The notes beneath the pieces are model-generated. The model saw only the letters and a list, made by a program, of their open reading frames with translations, did no database searches and was not told the origin of the DNA. Positions 32,901 to 41,603 of a stretch of 42,588 bases of DNA are shown piece by piece; positions within the stretch are counted from its first letter, which is position 1; each line of letters opens with the position of its first letter. Both the position numbers and the translations under genes were made by a program. The stretch spans positions 1 through 42,588 of the forward strand of contig JAUVJI010000018.1 in assembly GCA_030596605.1 (NCBI GenBank), in the 5' to 3' direction. This stretch comes from Bacteroidales bacterium. GTDB taxonomy: Bacteria; Bacteroidota; Bacteroidia; Bacteroidales; JAADJA01.

Positions 32901-33977
32901 TTAATGTGTAAATATAAGTTTTTTTGTTGAAATAATCTTATTGTCAACAATTAAAGTACAGAAATACAAACCTTCTTTTACCCTATTTCCACTTGTATCA
33001 GTACCATCCCATTGTAGTTCATTTTGACCGTATAATTTGAATTGTTTTATTTTCTGCCCATGCAAATCAATAACAATTAATAGTGCTTCTTTGTAATTGT
33101 CTGGAAATTCAAAGCTAATTGATGTTTTATCAGTGAATGGATTTGGATAAATGAGCACCTCCGGTTTTTCAACAGCCAATTCAGGATTACCTGTAAAAAG
33201 AGTTCTTACCGAATCAATATAATTAATATTCGGTAAAATTCCATCATCCGTTACTGTACATAAAGGCAAACCAAAGCCATCTCCCAGCCATTTGTATTCA
33301 ATATAATTACGCAGAATAGGAATTCCAAATCCAAGAGAGTCAATATAAATGCTATCGAATTGAACAATACTTGATTTAACACGGATCGTCTCAAAAGTAC
33401 CGTAAGGAGTAATTAATGTTCCCCAGCCGTCAGCATGGTTAACACGTTTTTTCCAGCCACCGAGATAACCGATGCCAGGTATAGCAAACTCATGAGTGGA
33501 TAAGGAAGAGTCAATATTTCCATATGCAAGAGGAAACTTATAAATGATGTCGGGATCCTCAAATTTATTCGGGATAGGAATTTGATTTAACGTTACACCA
33601 TATCCCACCGATCTGTAATCATCATTCGAGTTCTTGAAAAATTCAAAAGCATCCGTCACCTGGAAACCCGGTATCTGGTCAAAACTCTGCATGGGCTGGG
33701 CCAGGTTCGAGGACAGGAAAAAAACAACCTGGTAAACCCAGGGTGTTTGCTGCACACTAACGAAAGTATCCACATATTGGGAAAAGGGTATTAGACCTGA
33801 AAAATTCCATAAAAAGTTATTTCCGGTTTCTTCATAATTAAGCATACCCAAATCAATAGTTGAACTTAACCTAATGGTATCGCCTTCCTGGGGCATATCG
33901 TTTTTATCAATGATTATCTGGGATAAAAGAAATAACGGTGAAATAAGAATAACAAATAATAGCTTTGATTTATTCAT
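32901..33977 (-). CDS. Secreted T9SS cargo protein of unknown function
   Basis: 358 residues, signal peptide 1-19 (ending LLSQ). The body (20-270) is beta-rich, with motifs such as YGVTLNQIPIPNKFEDPDIIYKFPL and GWGTLITPYGTFETIRVKS that recur in uncharacterised T9SS proteins of Bacteroidota. The C-terminus is a sorting domain (IYPNPFTDKTSISFEFPD ... DGTDTSGNRVKEGLYFC). The last strand (VDNKIISTKKL) closely resembles the end of the protein at the window's right edge (IDNKSISTKKI), so the two domains are recently related. It is a single gene; TAATTTTG on the minus strand at 34002-33995 is a possible -7 element. Confidence 0.72.
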   Translation of the reverse strand: MNKSKLLFVILISPLFLLSQIIIDKNDMPQEGDTIRLSSTIDLGMLNYEETGNNFLWNFSGLIPFSQYVDTFVSVQQTPWVYQVVFFLSSNLAQPMQSFDQIPGFQVTDAFEFFKNSNDDYRSVGYGVTLNQIPIPNKFEDPDIIYKFPLAYGNIDSSLSTHEFAIPGIGYLGGWKKRVNHADGWGTLITPYGTFETIRVKSSIVQFDSIYIDSLGFGIPILRNYIEYKWLGDGFGLPLCTVTDDGILPNINYIDSVRTLFTGNPELAVEKPEVLIYPNPFTDKTSISFEFPDNYKEALLIVIDLHGQKIKQFKLYGQNELQWDGTDTSGNRVKEGLYFCTLIVDNKIISTKKLIFTH

Positions 33978-34121
33978 TGGATTACATTTTAAAGCAAAAT
34001 TAAGAATTCAATCGAAATGTAAAAATATAATTTTCTTCTGTGGTGTCTGAGGAGTCTGTGTGAAATACTGCCAAAATATCTGTATATTCGCAATGGAACG
34101 ACATTTGATCAGCAATTTTCA

Positions 34122-34820
34122 ATGAAAGAAGAAAAAAAGAAAATTTATGCAAGCCTGGTTTTTCCTTTCCTGTTTGTTGTTTTATTATGGGTAATTAAAC
34201 TTGGGGAAATACTAACACAAATTGATTTGGGATTTATAGGGGTATATCCGCTAAAAGCATCAGGTTTAATTGGAATTATTACCAGCCCATTAATTCATGC
34301 TGACCTGAAGCATCTTTTCGCCAATTCGGTTCCTTTATTTGTTTTAGGTGCCTGCCTGTTTTATTTTTATAAGGAAATTTCAATAAAAACTTTTCTGCTG
34401 ATTTATCTTATTACAGGATTAAGTGTCTGGGTTGGAGGAAGACCGGCTTACCACATAGGAGCATCAGGAATCGTTTACGGACTTGCCTCATTTCTTTTCT
34501 TTAGTGGTATAATAAGGAAAGACCTACGGTTAATGGCCATCACAATGTTTGTCGCATTCCTTTATGGAAGTATGATTTGGGGTGTTTTCCCTGATTTTTA
34601 TCCCGAAAAGAATATATCTTTTGAATCGCATTTCTGGGGACTGGTGATTGGTGCAGTATTGGCATTTTATTATCGAAAGTTGGGACCTCAGAAAAAAAAA
34701 TACGAATGGGAATACGAAGAGGAAGAAGATAATGAATTTTATAATTCATCCGGCACCACCGATGATAATAATTCCGTTCGAATTAATTACACGAATCCAA
34801 AAAAAGAAGAACCTGATTAA
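34122..34820 (+). CDS. Second rhomboid-family intramembrane serine protease
   Basis: 232 residues, six predicted transmembrane helices. Catalytic Ser115 is in HIGASGIVYG and His170 in ESHFWGLVIG; HADLKHLFAN (59-68) is the H-x-x-x-N motif. A charged, acidic C-terminal tail (YEWEYEEEEDNEFYN) of about 40 residues is cytoplasmic. It is distinct from the rhomboid at 7010, having a longer first loop and this tail. It ends 2 bases before aat, so the two are probably co-transcribed. Confidence 0.85.
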   Translation: MKEEKKKIYASLVFPFLFVVLLWVIKLGEILTQIDLGFIGVYPLKASGLIGIITSPLIHADLKHLFANSVPLFVLGACLFYFYKEISIKTFLLIYLITGLSVWVGGRPAYHIGASGIVYGLASFLFFSGIIRKDLRLMAITMFVAFLYGSMIWGVFPDFYPEKNISFESHFWGLVIGAVLAFYYRKLGPQKKKYEWEYEEEEDNEFYNSSGTTDDNNSVRINYTNPKKEEPD

Positions 34821-34822
34821 TT

Positions 34823-35497
34823 ATGCCGGTTTATGCACTGACAGATGAATTAACTTTCCCCGATCCTGAGTTGGCAAACGACATTGGTTTACTGGCCGTG
34901 GGTGGTGACTTATCAATAAAAAGATTACTGCTTGCCTATTCCAATGGAATTTTCCCCTGGTATTCAGAAGATGATCCAATCATGTGGTGGTCGCCCGATC
35001 CTCGCATGGTATTATTTCCAGAAAAATTAAAAATATCCAAAAGCTTAAGGCAAATCCTAAAAAGTAAAAACTATGAAGTAAGATTCGATTCTAATTTCGA
35101 AGATGTTATTGAAAACTGCTCTAAAACAATGCGAAAAGGACAGGATGGCACATGGATAACCGAAGAGATGAAAGACGCTTACATACGATTACATGAGTCT
35201 GGATATGCGCATTCGGCAGAAACTTATATCAACGGAAAACTTGCCGGTGGATTATATGGCGTATCATTGGGCAGGGCTTTTTTCGGAGAATCCATGTTCT
35301 ATAAAAAAAGTGATGCTTCAAAGATCGCTTTTTGTTTTCTGGTAGAAAGAGTAAAGGAATGGGATTTTCATTTTATCGACACTCAGGTTGAAACACAACA
35401 TTTAAAGAGTTTGGGTGCAATAAACGTATCCAGAAAAGAGTTTCTGACACTATTAAACAAAACACTAAATTATCCGACGATAAAAGGAAAATGGTAA
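34823..35497 (+). CDS. aat: Leucyl/phenylalanyl-tRNA--protein transferase
   Basis: 224 residues, usual length for the family. Family hallmarks are FPDPELANDIGLLAVGGDLS, GIFPWYSEDDPIMWWSPDPRMVLFP, WITEEMKDAYIRLHESGYAHS, and GGLYGVSLGRAFFGESMFY. The enzyme adds Leu or Phe from aminoacyl-tRNA to the N-terminus of proteins starting with Lys or Arg, which marks them for ClpS/ClpAP (N-degron pathway). It is cytoplasmic and sits between the rhomboid and guanine deaminase genes. Confidence 0.93.
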   Translation: MPVYALTDELTFPDPELANDIGLLAVGGDLSIKRLLLAYSNGIFPWYSEDDPIMWWSPDPRMVLFPEKLKISKSLRQILKSKNYEVRFDSNFEDVIENCSKTMRKGQDGTWITEEMKDAYIRLHESGYAHSAETYINGKLAGGLYGVSLGRAFFGESMFYKKSDASKIAFCFLVERVKEWDFHFIDTQVETQHLKSLGAINVSRKEFLTLLNKTLNYPTIKGKW

Positions 35498-35502
35498 ATT
35501 TG
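35495..35502 (+). promoter_or_regulatory. Candidate -7 element for guaD
   Basis: TAAATTTG overlaps the aat stop codon and matches TAnnTTTG, 24 bases before the guaD ATG. No TTG is properly spaced upstream. Confidence 0.35.
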
Positions 35503-35526
35503 CAAACTAATTTCTGAATTCAGTAA

Positions 35527-36000
35527 ATGGACGAGAAGATTAAATTCATGCAGGAGGCGATTAACCTCGCAAAGGAAAATCTCAAACTACAGAATGGAGG
35601 GCCTTTTGGAGCCATTGTGGTGAAAAATGGGAAAATCATCGGTAGGGGAGTAAACACGGTCACAACCCAAAATGACCCAACTGCCCATGCCGAGGTTAAC
35701 GCCATCAGGGAAGCGTGCAGTAATCTAAATAGTTTTCAACTTGAAGATTGCGAAATCTATTCAAGTTGTGAGCCCTGCCCCATGTGCCTTGGAGCCATTT
35801 ATTGGGCACGGCCCAAAAAACTATATTTTGCAGCTTCACGAAATGATGCTGCCAAAGCCGGTTTTGATGACTCAAAAATATACAAGGAAATAGAACTACC
35901 TGTAACCGCAAGGGAATTACCTTCGGAACAACTGATGCATAAAGAAGCTGCACATGTTTTCAACACATGGAATAATTTAAAAAATAAAGAAGAATATTAA
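35527..36000 (+). CDS. guaD: Guanine deaminase (cytidine deaminase-fold)
   Basis: 157 residues. Zinc-site motifs are PTAHAEVNAI (His54, Glu56 as proton shuttle) and SSCEPCPMCLGAIYWARP (Cys84, Cys87). LNGGPFGA-type start (LQNGGPFGAIVVKNG), GFDDSKIYKEI, and the final KNKEEY parallel the small Bacillus-type guanine deaminase rather than tRNA adenosine deaminase. It converts guanine to xanthine. The DUF456 gene starts within its stop codon (TAATG), so the two are coupled. Confidence 0.85.
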   Translation: MDEKIKFMQEAINLAKENLKLQNGGPFGAIVVKNGKIIGRGVNTVTTQNDPTAHAEVNAIREACSNLNSFQLEDCEIYSSCEPCPMCLGAIYWARPKKLYFAASRNDAAKAGFDDSKIYKEIELPVTARELPSEQLMHKEAAHVFNTWNNLKNKEEY

Positions 36001-36518
36001 TGAGTGTTGATTTAATCTGGGTTGTATTGGGATTAATCCTTCTGGTGACTGGAATCATCTTTTCAATATTACCGGTCATTCCCGGCCAGGTGTTAAGCTG
36101 GGGATCAATGTTGATTTTACAGTTACAGACAGACCCGCCATTTACTGCCCGTTTTTTAGCCATTTGGGCTTTAATAACTGCCGGTGTTACACTCCTGGAT
36201 TATTTTGTTCCTATTTGGGGAACGAAAAAACTCGGAGGAACCAAAACAGGTGTATGGGGAGCTACAATCGGATTAATTGTGGCCATTTTCGTTTTACCAT
36301 TTATAGGAATAGTTATTGGACCTTTTGGTGTAATTGGATTGTTACTTGGACCTTTTGCAGGAGCATATGTGGGTGAATTGACAGTAGGATCAAAAAGTGA
36401 TGTTGCTTTAAAAGCTGCCTTTGGTTCTTTCCTTGGATTTATTGCAGGAACAATGATGAAATTAGTCATATCTTTTATTATGGGATATTATTTTATAATA
36501 AATGCTTTTAACTTTTAG
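36000..36518 (+). CDS. DUF456 membrane protein
   Basis: 172 residues, glycine-rich and very hydrophobic, with about five helices. DYFVPIWGTKKLGGTKTGVWGATIG and LLLGPFAGAYVGELTVG match DUF456, a family of small glycine-zipper-like membrane proteins of unknown function. The stop-start overlap with guaD suggests joint expression; a link to purine metabolism is not evident. Confidence 0.8.
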   Translation: MSVDLIWVVLGLILLVTGIIFSILPVIPGQVLSWGSMLILQLQTDPPFTARFLAIWALITAGVTLLDYFVPIWGTKKLGGTKTGVWGATIGLIVAIFVLPFIGIVIGPFGVIGLLLGPFAGAYVGELTVGSKSDVALKAAFGSFLGFIAGTMMKLVISFIMGYYFIINAFNF

Positions 36519-36550
36519 TTGTAGATTTAATAATTTAAATTGATTTAAGT

Positions 36551-37879
36551 ATGAAGATCAGTGTCGTTGGAACAGGGTACGTTGGGTTGGTTTCGGGAGC
36601 TTGCTTCTCAGAAGTTGGGATAGAAGTAACTTGCATTGATAAAGATTTGAAGAAAATTGAACAGCTTAATAATAATATAGTTTCAATATATGAGCAGGGA
36701 CTTGAAAACATAGTAAGTCGTAATAAAGAAAAAGGCAGGTTGCATTTCACAAATGACCTGGCGTCTTCCCTAAAAGACTGTGAGGTTATTTTTATAGCTG
36801 TCGGCACACCTCCTGATGAAGACGGAAGCGCCGACTTGAGTCATGTGCTGAATGTTGCACGTGAAATAGGAAGAAATATTAATGATTACATTTTAGTTGC
36901 CACTAAAAGTACTGTTCCTGTCGGAACCTCTGATATGGTCAGGAAAGCTGTGAAAGAGGAATTGGATAAACGAGGAGTGAAAATAGATTTTGATGTAGCA
37001 TCTAATCCGGAATTTTTAAAAGAAGGTGCGGCAGTAAATGATTTTCTAAGGCCAGACCGGATCATTGTTGGCACCAATTCTGACAAGGCCAAAAAAGTCA
37101 TGCAGCGTCTTTATAAGCCATTTACGCTAAATGGCCATCCTATAATATTTATGGATATTCTTTCTTCCGAAATGACCAAATATGCGGCAAATGCTATCCT
37201 TGCGACCAAAATCAGTTTTATTAACGACATGGCCAATTTATGTGAAATTGTTGGTGCAAATATAAACATGGTCAGAAAGGGAATAGGCAGTGATTCCCGT
37301 ATTGGAAATAAGTTCATATATCCGGGTACAGGTTATGGTGGTTCATGTTTCCCGAAAGACGTTAAAGCATTGATAAAAACAGCATCAGGTTTCAATTACG
37401 ACATGCAGGTTTTAAAGGCGGTTGAGAAGGTAAATAATGAGCAAAAGTCAATTCTCTTCAGAAAAATAAACAAATATTATAATGGTAACTTGAAAGGAAA
37501 AAAGATTGCAGTCTGGGGATTATCATTTAAACCAATGACCGATGATATGAGAGAAGCCCCTTCCCTTGTAATTATAGATAAATTACTTGAAGCAGGAGTA
37601 GATATATGGGCATATGACCCTGCCGCTATGGATGAAGCAAAACGAACACTCGGTGATAAAATAAATTATGCTGATGATCCTTTCGATGCTTTGATTGACG
37701 CCGATTGCCTTGTAATCCCTACAGAATGGCCTGAATTCAGGTTTCCTAACTTTAAAGTAATTAAAAAACTTTTAAAAGAGCCCCTAATTTTTGATGGCCG
37801 GAACATTTACGACATTGAAGAAATGAAGGAAAGAGGCTTTACATATTTTTGTATCGGTATTGATACAACAAAGGATTAA
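36551..37879 (+). CDS. ugd: UDP-glucose 6-dehydrogenase
   Basis: 442 residues. Rossmann motif VVGTGYVGLVSG (5-16), STVPVGTSD (120-128), SNPEFLKEGAAVNDF and RPDRIIVG, and the catalytic cysteine in GYGGSCFPKD (Cys266). It oxidises UDP-glucose twice to UDP-glucuronate using NAD. The next gene (27 bases on) decarboxylates UDP-glucuronate, so both steps to UDP-xylose are neighbours. The family also contains GDP-mannose dehydrogenases, but the partner gene favours UDP-glucose. Confidence 0.9.
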   Translation: MKISVVGTGYVGLVSGACFSEVGIEVTCIDKDLKKIEQLNNNIVSIYEQGLENIVSRNKEKGRLHFTNDLASSLKDCEVIFIAVGTPPDEDGSADLSHVLNVAREIGRNINDYILVATKSTVPVGTSDMVRKAVKEELDKRGVKIDFDVASNPEFLKEGAAVNDFLRPDRIIVGTNSDKAKKVMQRLYKPFTLNGHPIIFMDILSSEMTKYAANAILATKISFINDMANLCEIVGANINMVRKGIGSDSRIGNKFIYPGTGYGGSCFPKDVKALIKTASGFNYDMQVLKAVEKVNNEQKSILFRKINKYYNGNLKGKKIAVWGLSFKPMTDDMREAPSLVIIDKLLEAGVDIWAYDPAAMDEAKRTLGDKINYADDPFDALIDADCLVIPTEWPEFRFPNFKVIKKLLKEPLIFDGRNIYDIEEMKERGFTYFCIGIDTTKD

Positions 37880-37905
37880 TAGATCTGATATTTTAACTTT
37901 CAGTA

Positions 37906-38853
37906 ATGAAAAAACGTATATTAGTTACCGGTGGCGCCGGATTTCTGGGATCAAATCTTTGTGAAAAACTTCTTAATTTGGGTCACGAGGTAATTTGCCT
38001 TGACAATTTTTTTACCGGAAAAAAGGAGAATATCCTTCATTTAACAGATCGCCCATACTTTGAAGTAATTCGCCACGATGTCACCATGCCCTATTTTATT
38101 GAAGTTGATGAAATATATAACCTGGCTTGTCCCGCCTCCCCAATCCAATATCAATTTAATGCGATAAAAACTATCAAGACTTCTGTAATGGGTTCCATCA
38201 ATATGCTGGGTTTGGCAAAACGCATCCATGCAAAAATATTGCAAGCGTCTACAAGTGAAGTATATGGCGACCCTGAGGTCCATCCACAAAAAGAAGATTA
38301 TTGGGGACATGTAAATCCTATAGGTTTTCGATCATGCTATGATGAAGGTAAAAGATGCGCTGAATCACTTTTTTTTAGCTATCACCGACAAAATAATGTA
38401 AAAATTAAAGTGCTTAGAATTTTTAATACTTATGGCCCCAGGATGGATCAGGACGATGGACGAGTGATTTCAAACTTTATAGTACAAGCGCTAAATAATA
38501 AGGATATAAGCATCTACGGCGATGGCTCTCAAACTCGCAGTTTTTGCTATGTTGACGAAATGGTGGAAGGAATGATAAGATTTATGGATTCAAAAGATGA
38601 ACTGACAGGCCCAATGAATATGGGTAATCCTGTTGAATTCACTATCCACGAACTTGCTGAAACGGTGATACGTTTAACTGATTCAAAATCGAAACTTGTT
38701 TTTAAACCTTTACCTGATGACGATCCTTTACAACGCCAGCCCGATATTTCAATGGCCAAAAATGAGTTGAACTGGGAACCGAAAATTACACTTGAAGATG
38801 GATTATTAAAAACCATTGAATACTTCAAATCAATAATTAATTTAGGTATATGA
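37906..38853 (+). CDS. uxs: UDP-glucuronate decarboxylase (UDP-xylose synthase)
   Basis: 315 residues, extended SDR. NAD motif GGAGFLGSN (9-17), [20 protein letters not shown] (71-90, the UXS-specific segment), STSEVYGDP and the catalytic Tyr145-x3-Lys149 (SCYDEGKR). [17 protein letters not shown] is typical of the C-terminus. It converts UDP-glucuronate to UDP-xylose. Its stop overlaps the start of the rfbD-like gene (ATGA). Confidence 0.9.
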   Translation: MKKRILVTGGAGFLGSNLCEKLLNLGHEVICLDNFFTGKKENILHLTDRPYFEVIRHDVTMPYFIEVDEIYNLACPASPIQYQFNAIKTIKTSVMGSINMLGLAKRIHAKILQASTSEVYGDPEVHPQKEDYWGHVNPIGFRSCYDEGKRCAESLFFSYHRQNNVKIKVLRIFNTYGPRMDQDDGRVISNFIVQALNNKDISIYGDGSQTRSFCYVDEMVEGMIRFMDSKDELTGPMNMGNPVEFTIHELAETVIRLTDSKSKLVFKPLPDDDPLQRQPDISMAKNELNWEPKITLEDGLLKTIEYFKSIINLGI

Positions 38854-39716
38854 AAATTTTAGTAACCGGAAGCAATGGCCAGTTGGGAAGATCAATTCAA
38901 GAACTAACTCAATTATACCCGGATTTTCATTTTACTTTTACTGATATTGAAGAATTAGATATTACAAATGATTCGGAACTAAGGACATCCATAAAAAACC
39001 TTCATCCTGATGTAATATTAAACTGTGCAGCTTACAATGCAGTTGATAAAGCGGAAGACGAACCTGATAAAGCCTATCTTTTGAATTCAACATCTGTAAA
39101 AAATCTTGCAAAAATTTCAAATGAGCAGGGTATTTTCTTAATTCATTTATCAACGGATTTTATTTTTGATGGTAAAAAATCAGAACCTTATACTGAATCC
39201 GATGAGCCAAATCCTTTAAGCATCTATGGAAAGACCAAATATGATGGAGAAACACAGGTTATAAAATTCGCAGGCAATGCACTAATTATCCGAACTTCAT
39301 GGCTTTATTCTGAATATGGTCATAACTTCGTTAAAACTATCCTAAGATTAGCAAAAGAAAGACAAACCATAAATGTTGTTTCGGACCAGATCGGAACCCC
39401 AACTTATGCCGAAGATTTGGCTGAGACAATTTTAAATACTCTGGTTCAAAATTCAATTAAAGAGGGAATTCATTTGTTTCATTACTCCAACGAGGGAATT
39501 GCCAGTTGGTATGATTTTGCAAAAAAGATTGTAGAAATCGGAAATCTCGATTGTTCAATAAAACCAATAAGTACCTCAGAATATCCAACAACTGCAAAAC
39601 GTCCAGGATATAGTGTATTAGGTAAAGAAAAAATTAAGGAACAATTTAACCTTTCAATACCCAATTGGGAAGATAGCTTAAAAAAGTACTTAGATAATAT
39701 AAAAAAATCAAAATAA
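38850..39716 (+). CDS. rfbD: dTDP-4-dehydrorhamnose reductase
   Basis: 288 residues. Rossmann motif [11 protein letters not shown] (5-15), [16 protein letters not shown] (57-72) and the SDR pair Tyr126/Lys130 (YGKTKYDGE) with [23 protein letters not shown] and the [12 protein letters not shown] end are typical of RfbD. It makes dTDP-L-rhamnose from dTDP-4-keto-6-deoxyhexose with NADPH. rfbA, rfbB and rfbC are not in the window, so here it is separated from its usual partners and placed with UDP-xylose genes. Confidence 0.87.
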   Translation: MKILVTGSNGQLGRSIQELTQLYPDFHFTFTDIEELDITNDSELRTSIKNLHPDVILNCAAYNAVDKAEDEPDKAYLLNSTSVKNLAKISNEQGIFLIHLSTDFIFDGKKSEPYTESDEPNPLSIYGKTKYDGETQVIKFAGNALIIRTSWLYSEYGHNFVKTILRLAKERQTINVVSDQIGTPTYAEDLAETILNTLVQNSIKEGIHLFHYSNEGIASWYDFAKKIVEIGNLDCSIKPISTSEYPTTAKRPGYSVLGKEKIKEQFNLSIPNWEDSLKKYLDNIKKSK

Positions 39717-39768
39717 TTGATTTGAATAAACATTGATTTTTTATTTCTTATAATTTCTATTTTTTAGA

Positions 39769-39776
39769 TAATTTTG
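39769..39776 (+). promoter_or_regulatory. Candidate -7 element for the phosphohexomutase gene
   Basis: TAATTTTG matches TAnnTTTG, 38 bases before the ATG at 39815. No spaced TTG is seen. Confidence 0.35.
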
Positions 39777-39814
39777 CCGGCCTAAAACCTTTGACATTAT
39801 AAATTACACTATAA

Positions 39815-41560
39815 ATGGGAAATTCAGTAATTGATCAGAATATAACAGAAAGAGCAAACGTTTGGCTTCAAAACAATTATGATGAAGACACCAGGTTAAA
39901 AGTTCAGGAATTGATAGATACGGATCCGAAAGAACTAACGGATGCCTTTTATAAAAACCTGGAATTTGGCACAGGGGGGTTAAGGGGTGTAATGGGAGTT
40001 GGCACTAACCGTATGAATAGATATACTGTCGGAATGGCCACCCAGGGATTAGCCAATTATCTTAAAAAAATGTTTCCCGAAAAGGAACAGATCAGCATGG
40101 CTATTGCCTATGACTCAAGAATCAACAACACTTTTTTTGCAAATACTACTGCTGATGTTATGTCGGCAAATGGGATAAAGGTTTATTTGTTTGATGCACT
40201 TCGGCCCACACCTGAATTATCTTTTGCGATCAGGTATTTTGGATGTCAGACCGGTGTTGTTATAACGGCATCTCACAATCCATCGGAGTATAATGGTTAC
40301 AAGGCATACTGGGAAGATGGCGGACAGTTGATCAGCCCTCATGATAAAAATGTTATTGATGAAGTAAATAAAATCCAAAGCATCGATGAAGTTAAGTTTG
40401 CCAGAAATGAAAATTTAATAGAGATAGTTGGGTCGAACATTGACAAAGAATATATTGCCCGGATTAAATCGCTGTCCTTATCTCCTGAAATCATTGAAAA
40501 ACAAAAAGATCTGAAAATAGTCTACACACCCATTCATGGCACAGGAGTTAAACTTGTACCGGAAAGTTTAAAAGCCTTTGGCTTCAGAAATATTTATAAT
40601 GTACCTGAACAGGATATTCCGGATGGTAATTTCCCAACAGTAAAATCACCCAATCCCGAAGAATCGGCCGCTTTAAATATGGCTATCCTAAAAGCAAAGG
40701 AAGTAGATGCTAATCTTGTGATGGCAACAGATCCGGATGCTGACAGGGTTGGAATTGCTGTTCGCAATGATAAAAACGAATTTGTATTGCTTAATGGTAA
40801 CCAAACCGCAACCATTTTAATATATTATCTCTTAAAAAAATGGAAAGAAAACGGTAAAATTACAGGAAACGAATACATTGTAAAAACAATTGTTACTTCT
40901 GAGATATTGAAGGATATGGCTATTAATGCCGGTGTGGAGTATTACGATACATTAACAGGATTTAAATACATTGCTGAAGTTTTAAGACTATTAGAAGGCA
41001 AGAAACAATTCATTGGTGGAGGTGAAGAAAGTTATGGATATCTTGTCGGTGATTTTGTACGGGATAAGGATGCGGTTATTTCCTGTTGTATGATCGCCGA
41101 AACTGCTGCATGGGCATCGGAACAAAATAAAACACTATACGAACTTTTGCCTGCTATTTATCTAGAATTCGGATTTTATAAAGAACAACTGTTATCTGTT
41201 GTAAGAAAGGGTAAAGAAGGCGCTGAAGAAATCAAACAAATGATGGAAAACTACAGGGCTGCTCCACCTGCTTCTATCAATGATTCAAAAGTTACAATGA
41301 TCAAAGATTATCTTATCAGCACAGAATTTGACCTTGAAAATAAAACAGAAAATAAAATCAACCTTCCCAATTCTAATGTTTTACAATTTTTTCTGGCAGA
41401 CGGAAGTAAAATTTCCGTTCGACCTTCAGGAACAGAACCTAAGATCAAATATTATTTTAGTGTTAAAGAAGATTTTAATGATGCGTTAAAATTTGATGAA
41501 ATGAATCATCAACTTGACATGAGAATTGAAGGTATAATAAAGGACTTAGGATTAGATTAA
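39815..41560 (+). CDS. Phosphoglucomutase/phosphomannomutase (alpha-D-phosphohexomutase, PGM2-like)
   Basis: 581 residues, four domains. The active-site loop TASHNPSEYNGYKAYW carries the phosphoserine (Ser153). The metal loop is ATDPDADRVGIAV, the sugar-binding loop GGEESYGYLVG, and the phosphate loop RPSGTEPKIKYYF. FGTGGLRGVMG (51-61) is the PGM2-type N-terminus. It interconverts hexose 1- and 6-phosphates and so would feed UDP-glucose synthesis for ugd; the UTP-glucose-1-phosphate uridylyltransferase gene is not in the window. It is transcribed in the same direction as the ugd-uxs-rfbD block after a 98-base gap. Confidence 0.9.
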   Translation: MGNSVIDQNITERANVWLQNNYDEDTRLKVQELIDTDPKELTDAFYKNLEFGTGGLRGVMGVGTNRMNRYTVGMATQGLANYLKKMFPEKEQISMAIAYDSRINNTFFANTTADVMSANGIKVYLFDALRPTPELSFAIRYFGCQTGVVITASHNPSEYNGYKAYWEDGGQLISPHDKNVIDEVNKIQSIDEVKFARNENLIEIVGSNIDKEYIARIKSLSLSPEIIEKQKDLKIVYTPIHGTGVKLVPESLKAFGFRNIYNVPEQDIPDGNFPTVKSPNPEESAALNMAILKAKEVDANLVMATDPDADRVGIAVRNDKNEFVLLNGNQTATILIYYLLKKWKENGKITGNEYIVKTIVTSEILKDMAINAGVEYYDTLTGFKYIAEVLRLLEGKKQFIGGGEESYGYLVGDFVRDKDAVISCCMIAETAAWASEQNKTLYELLPAIYLEFGFYKEQLLSVVRKGKEGAEEIKQMMENYRAAPPASINDSKVTMIKDYLISTEFDLENKTENKINLPNSNVLQFFLADGSKISVRPSGTEPKIKYYFSVKEDFNDALKFDEMNHQLDMRIEGIIKDLGLD

Positions 41561-41603
41561 ATTTAATATTTCCCTCTTTATTTTTATAGGTTTATTATTT
41601 TTT

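Noticed and set aside
32885..32950. N-terminal extension of the 59-codon frame into the neighbouring gene
   Set aside because: It would precede the obvious signal peptide and overlap the end of the T9SS gene at 32901.
41561..41603. Terminator between the phosphohexomutase and the last gene
   Set aside because: The gap is T-rich but has no stem I can find.
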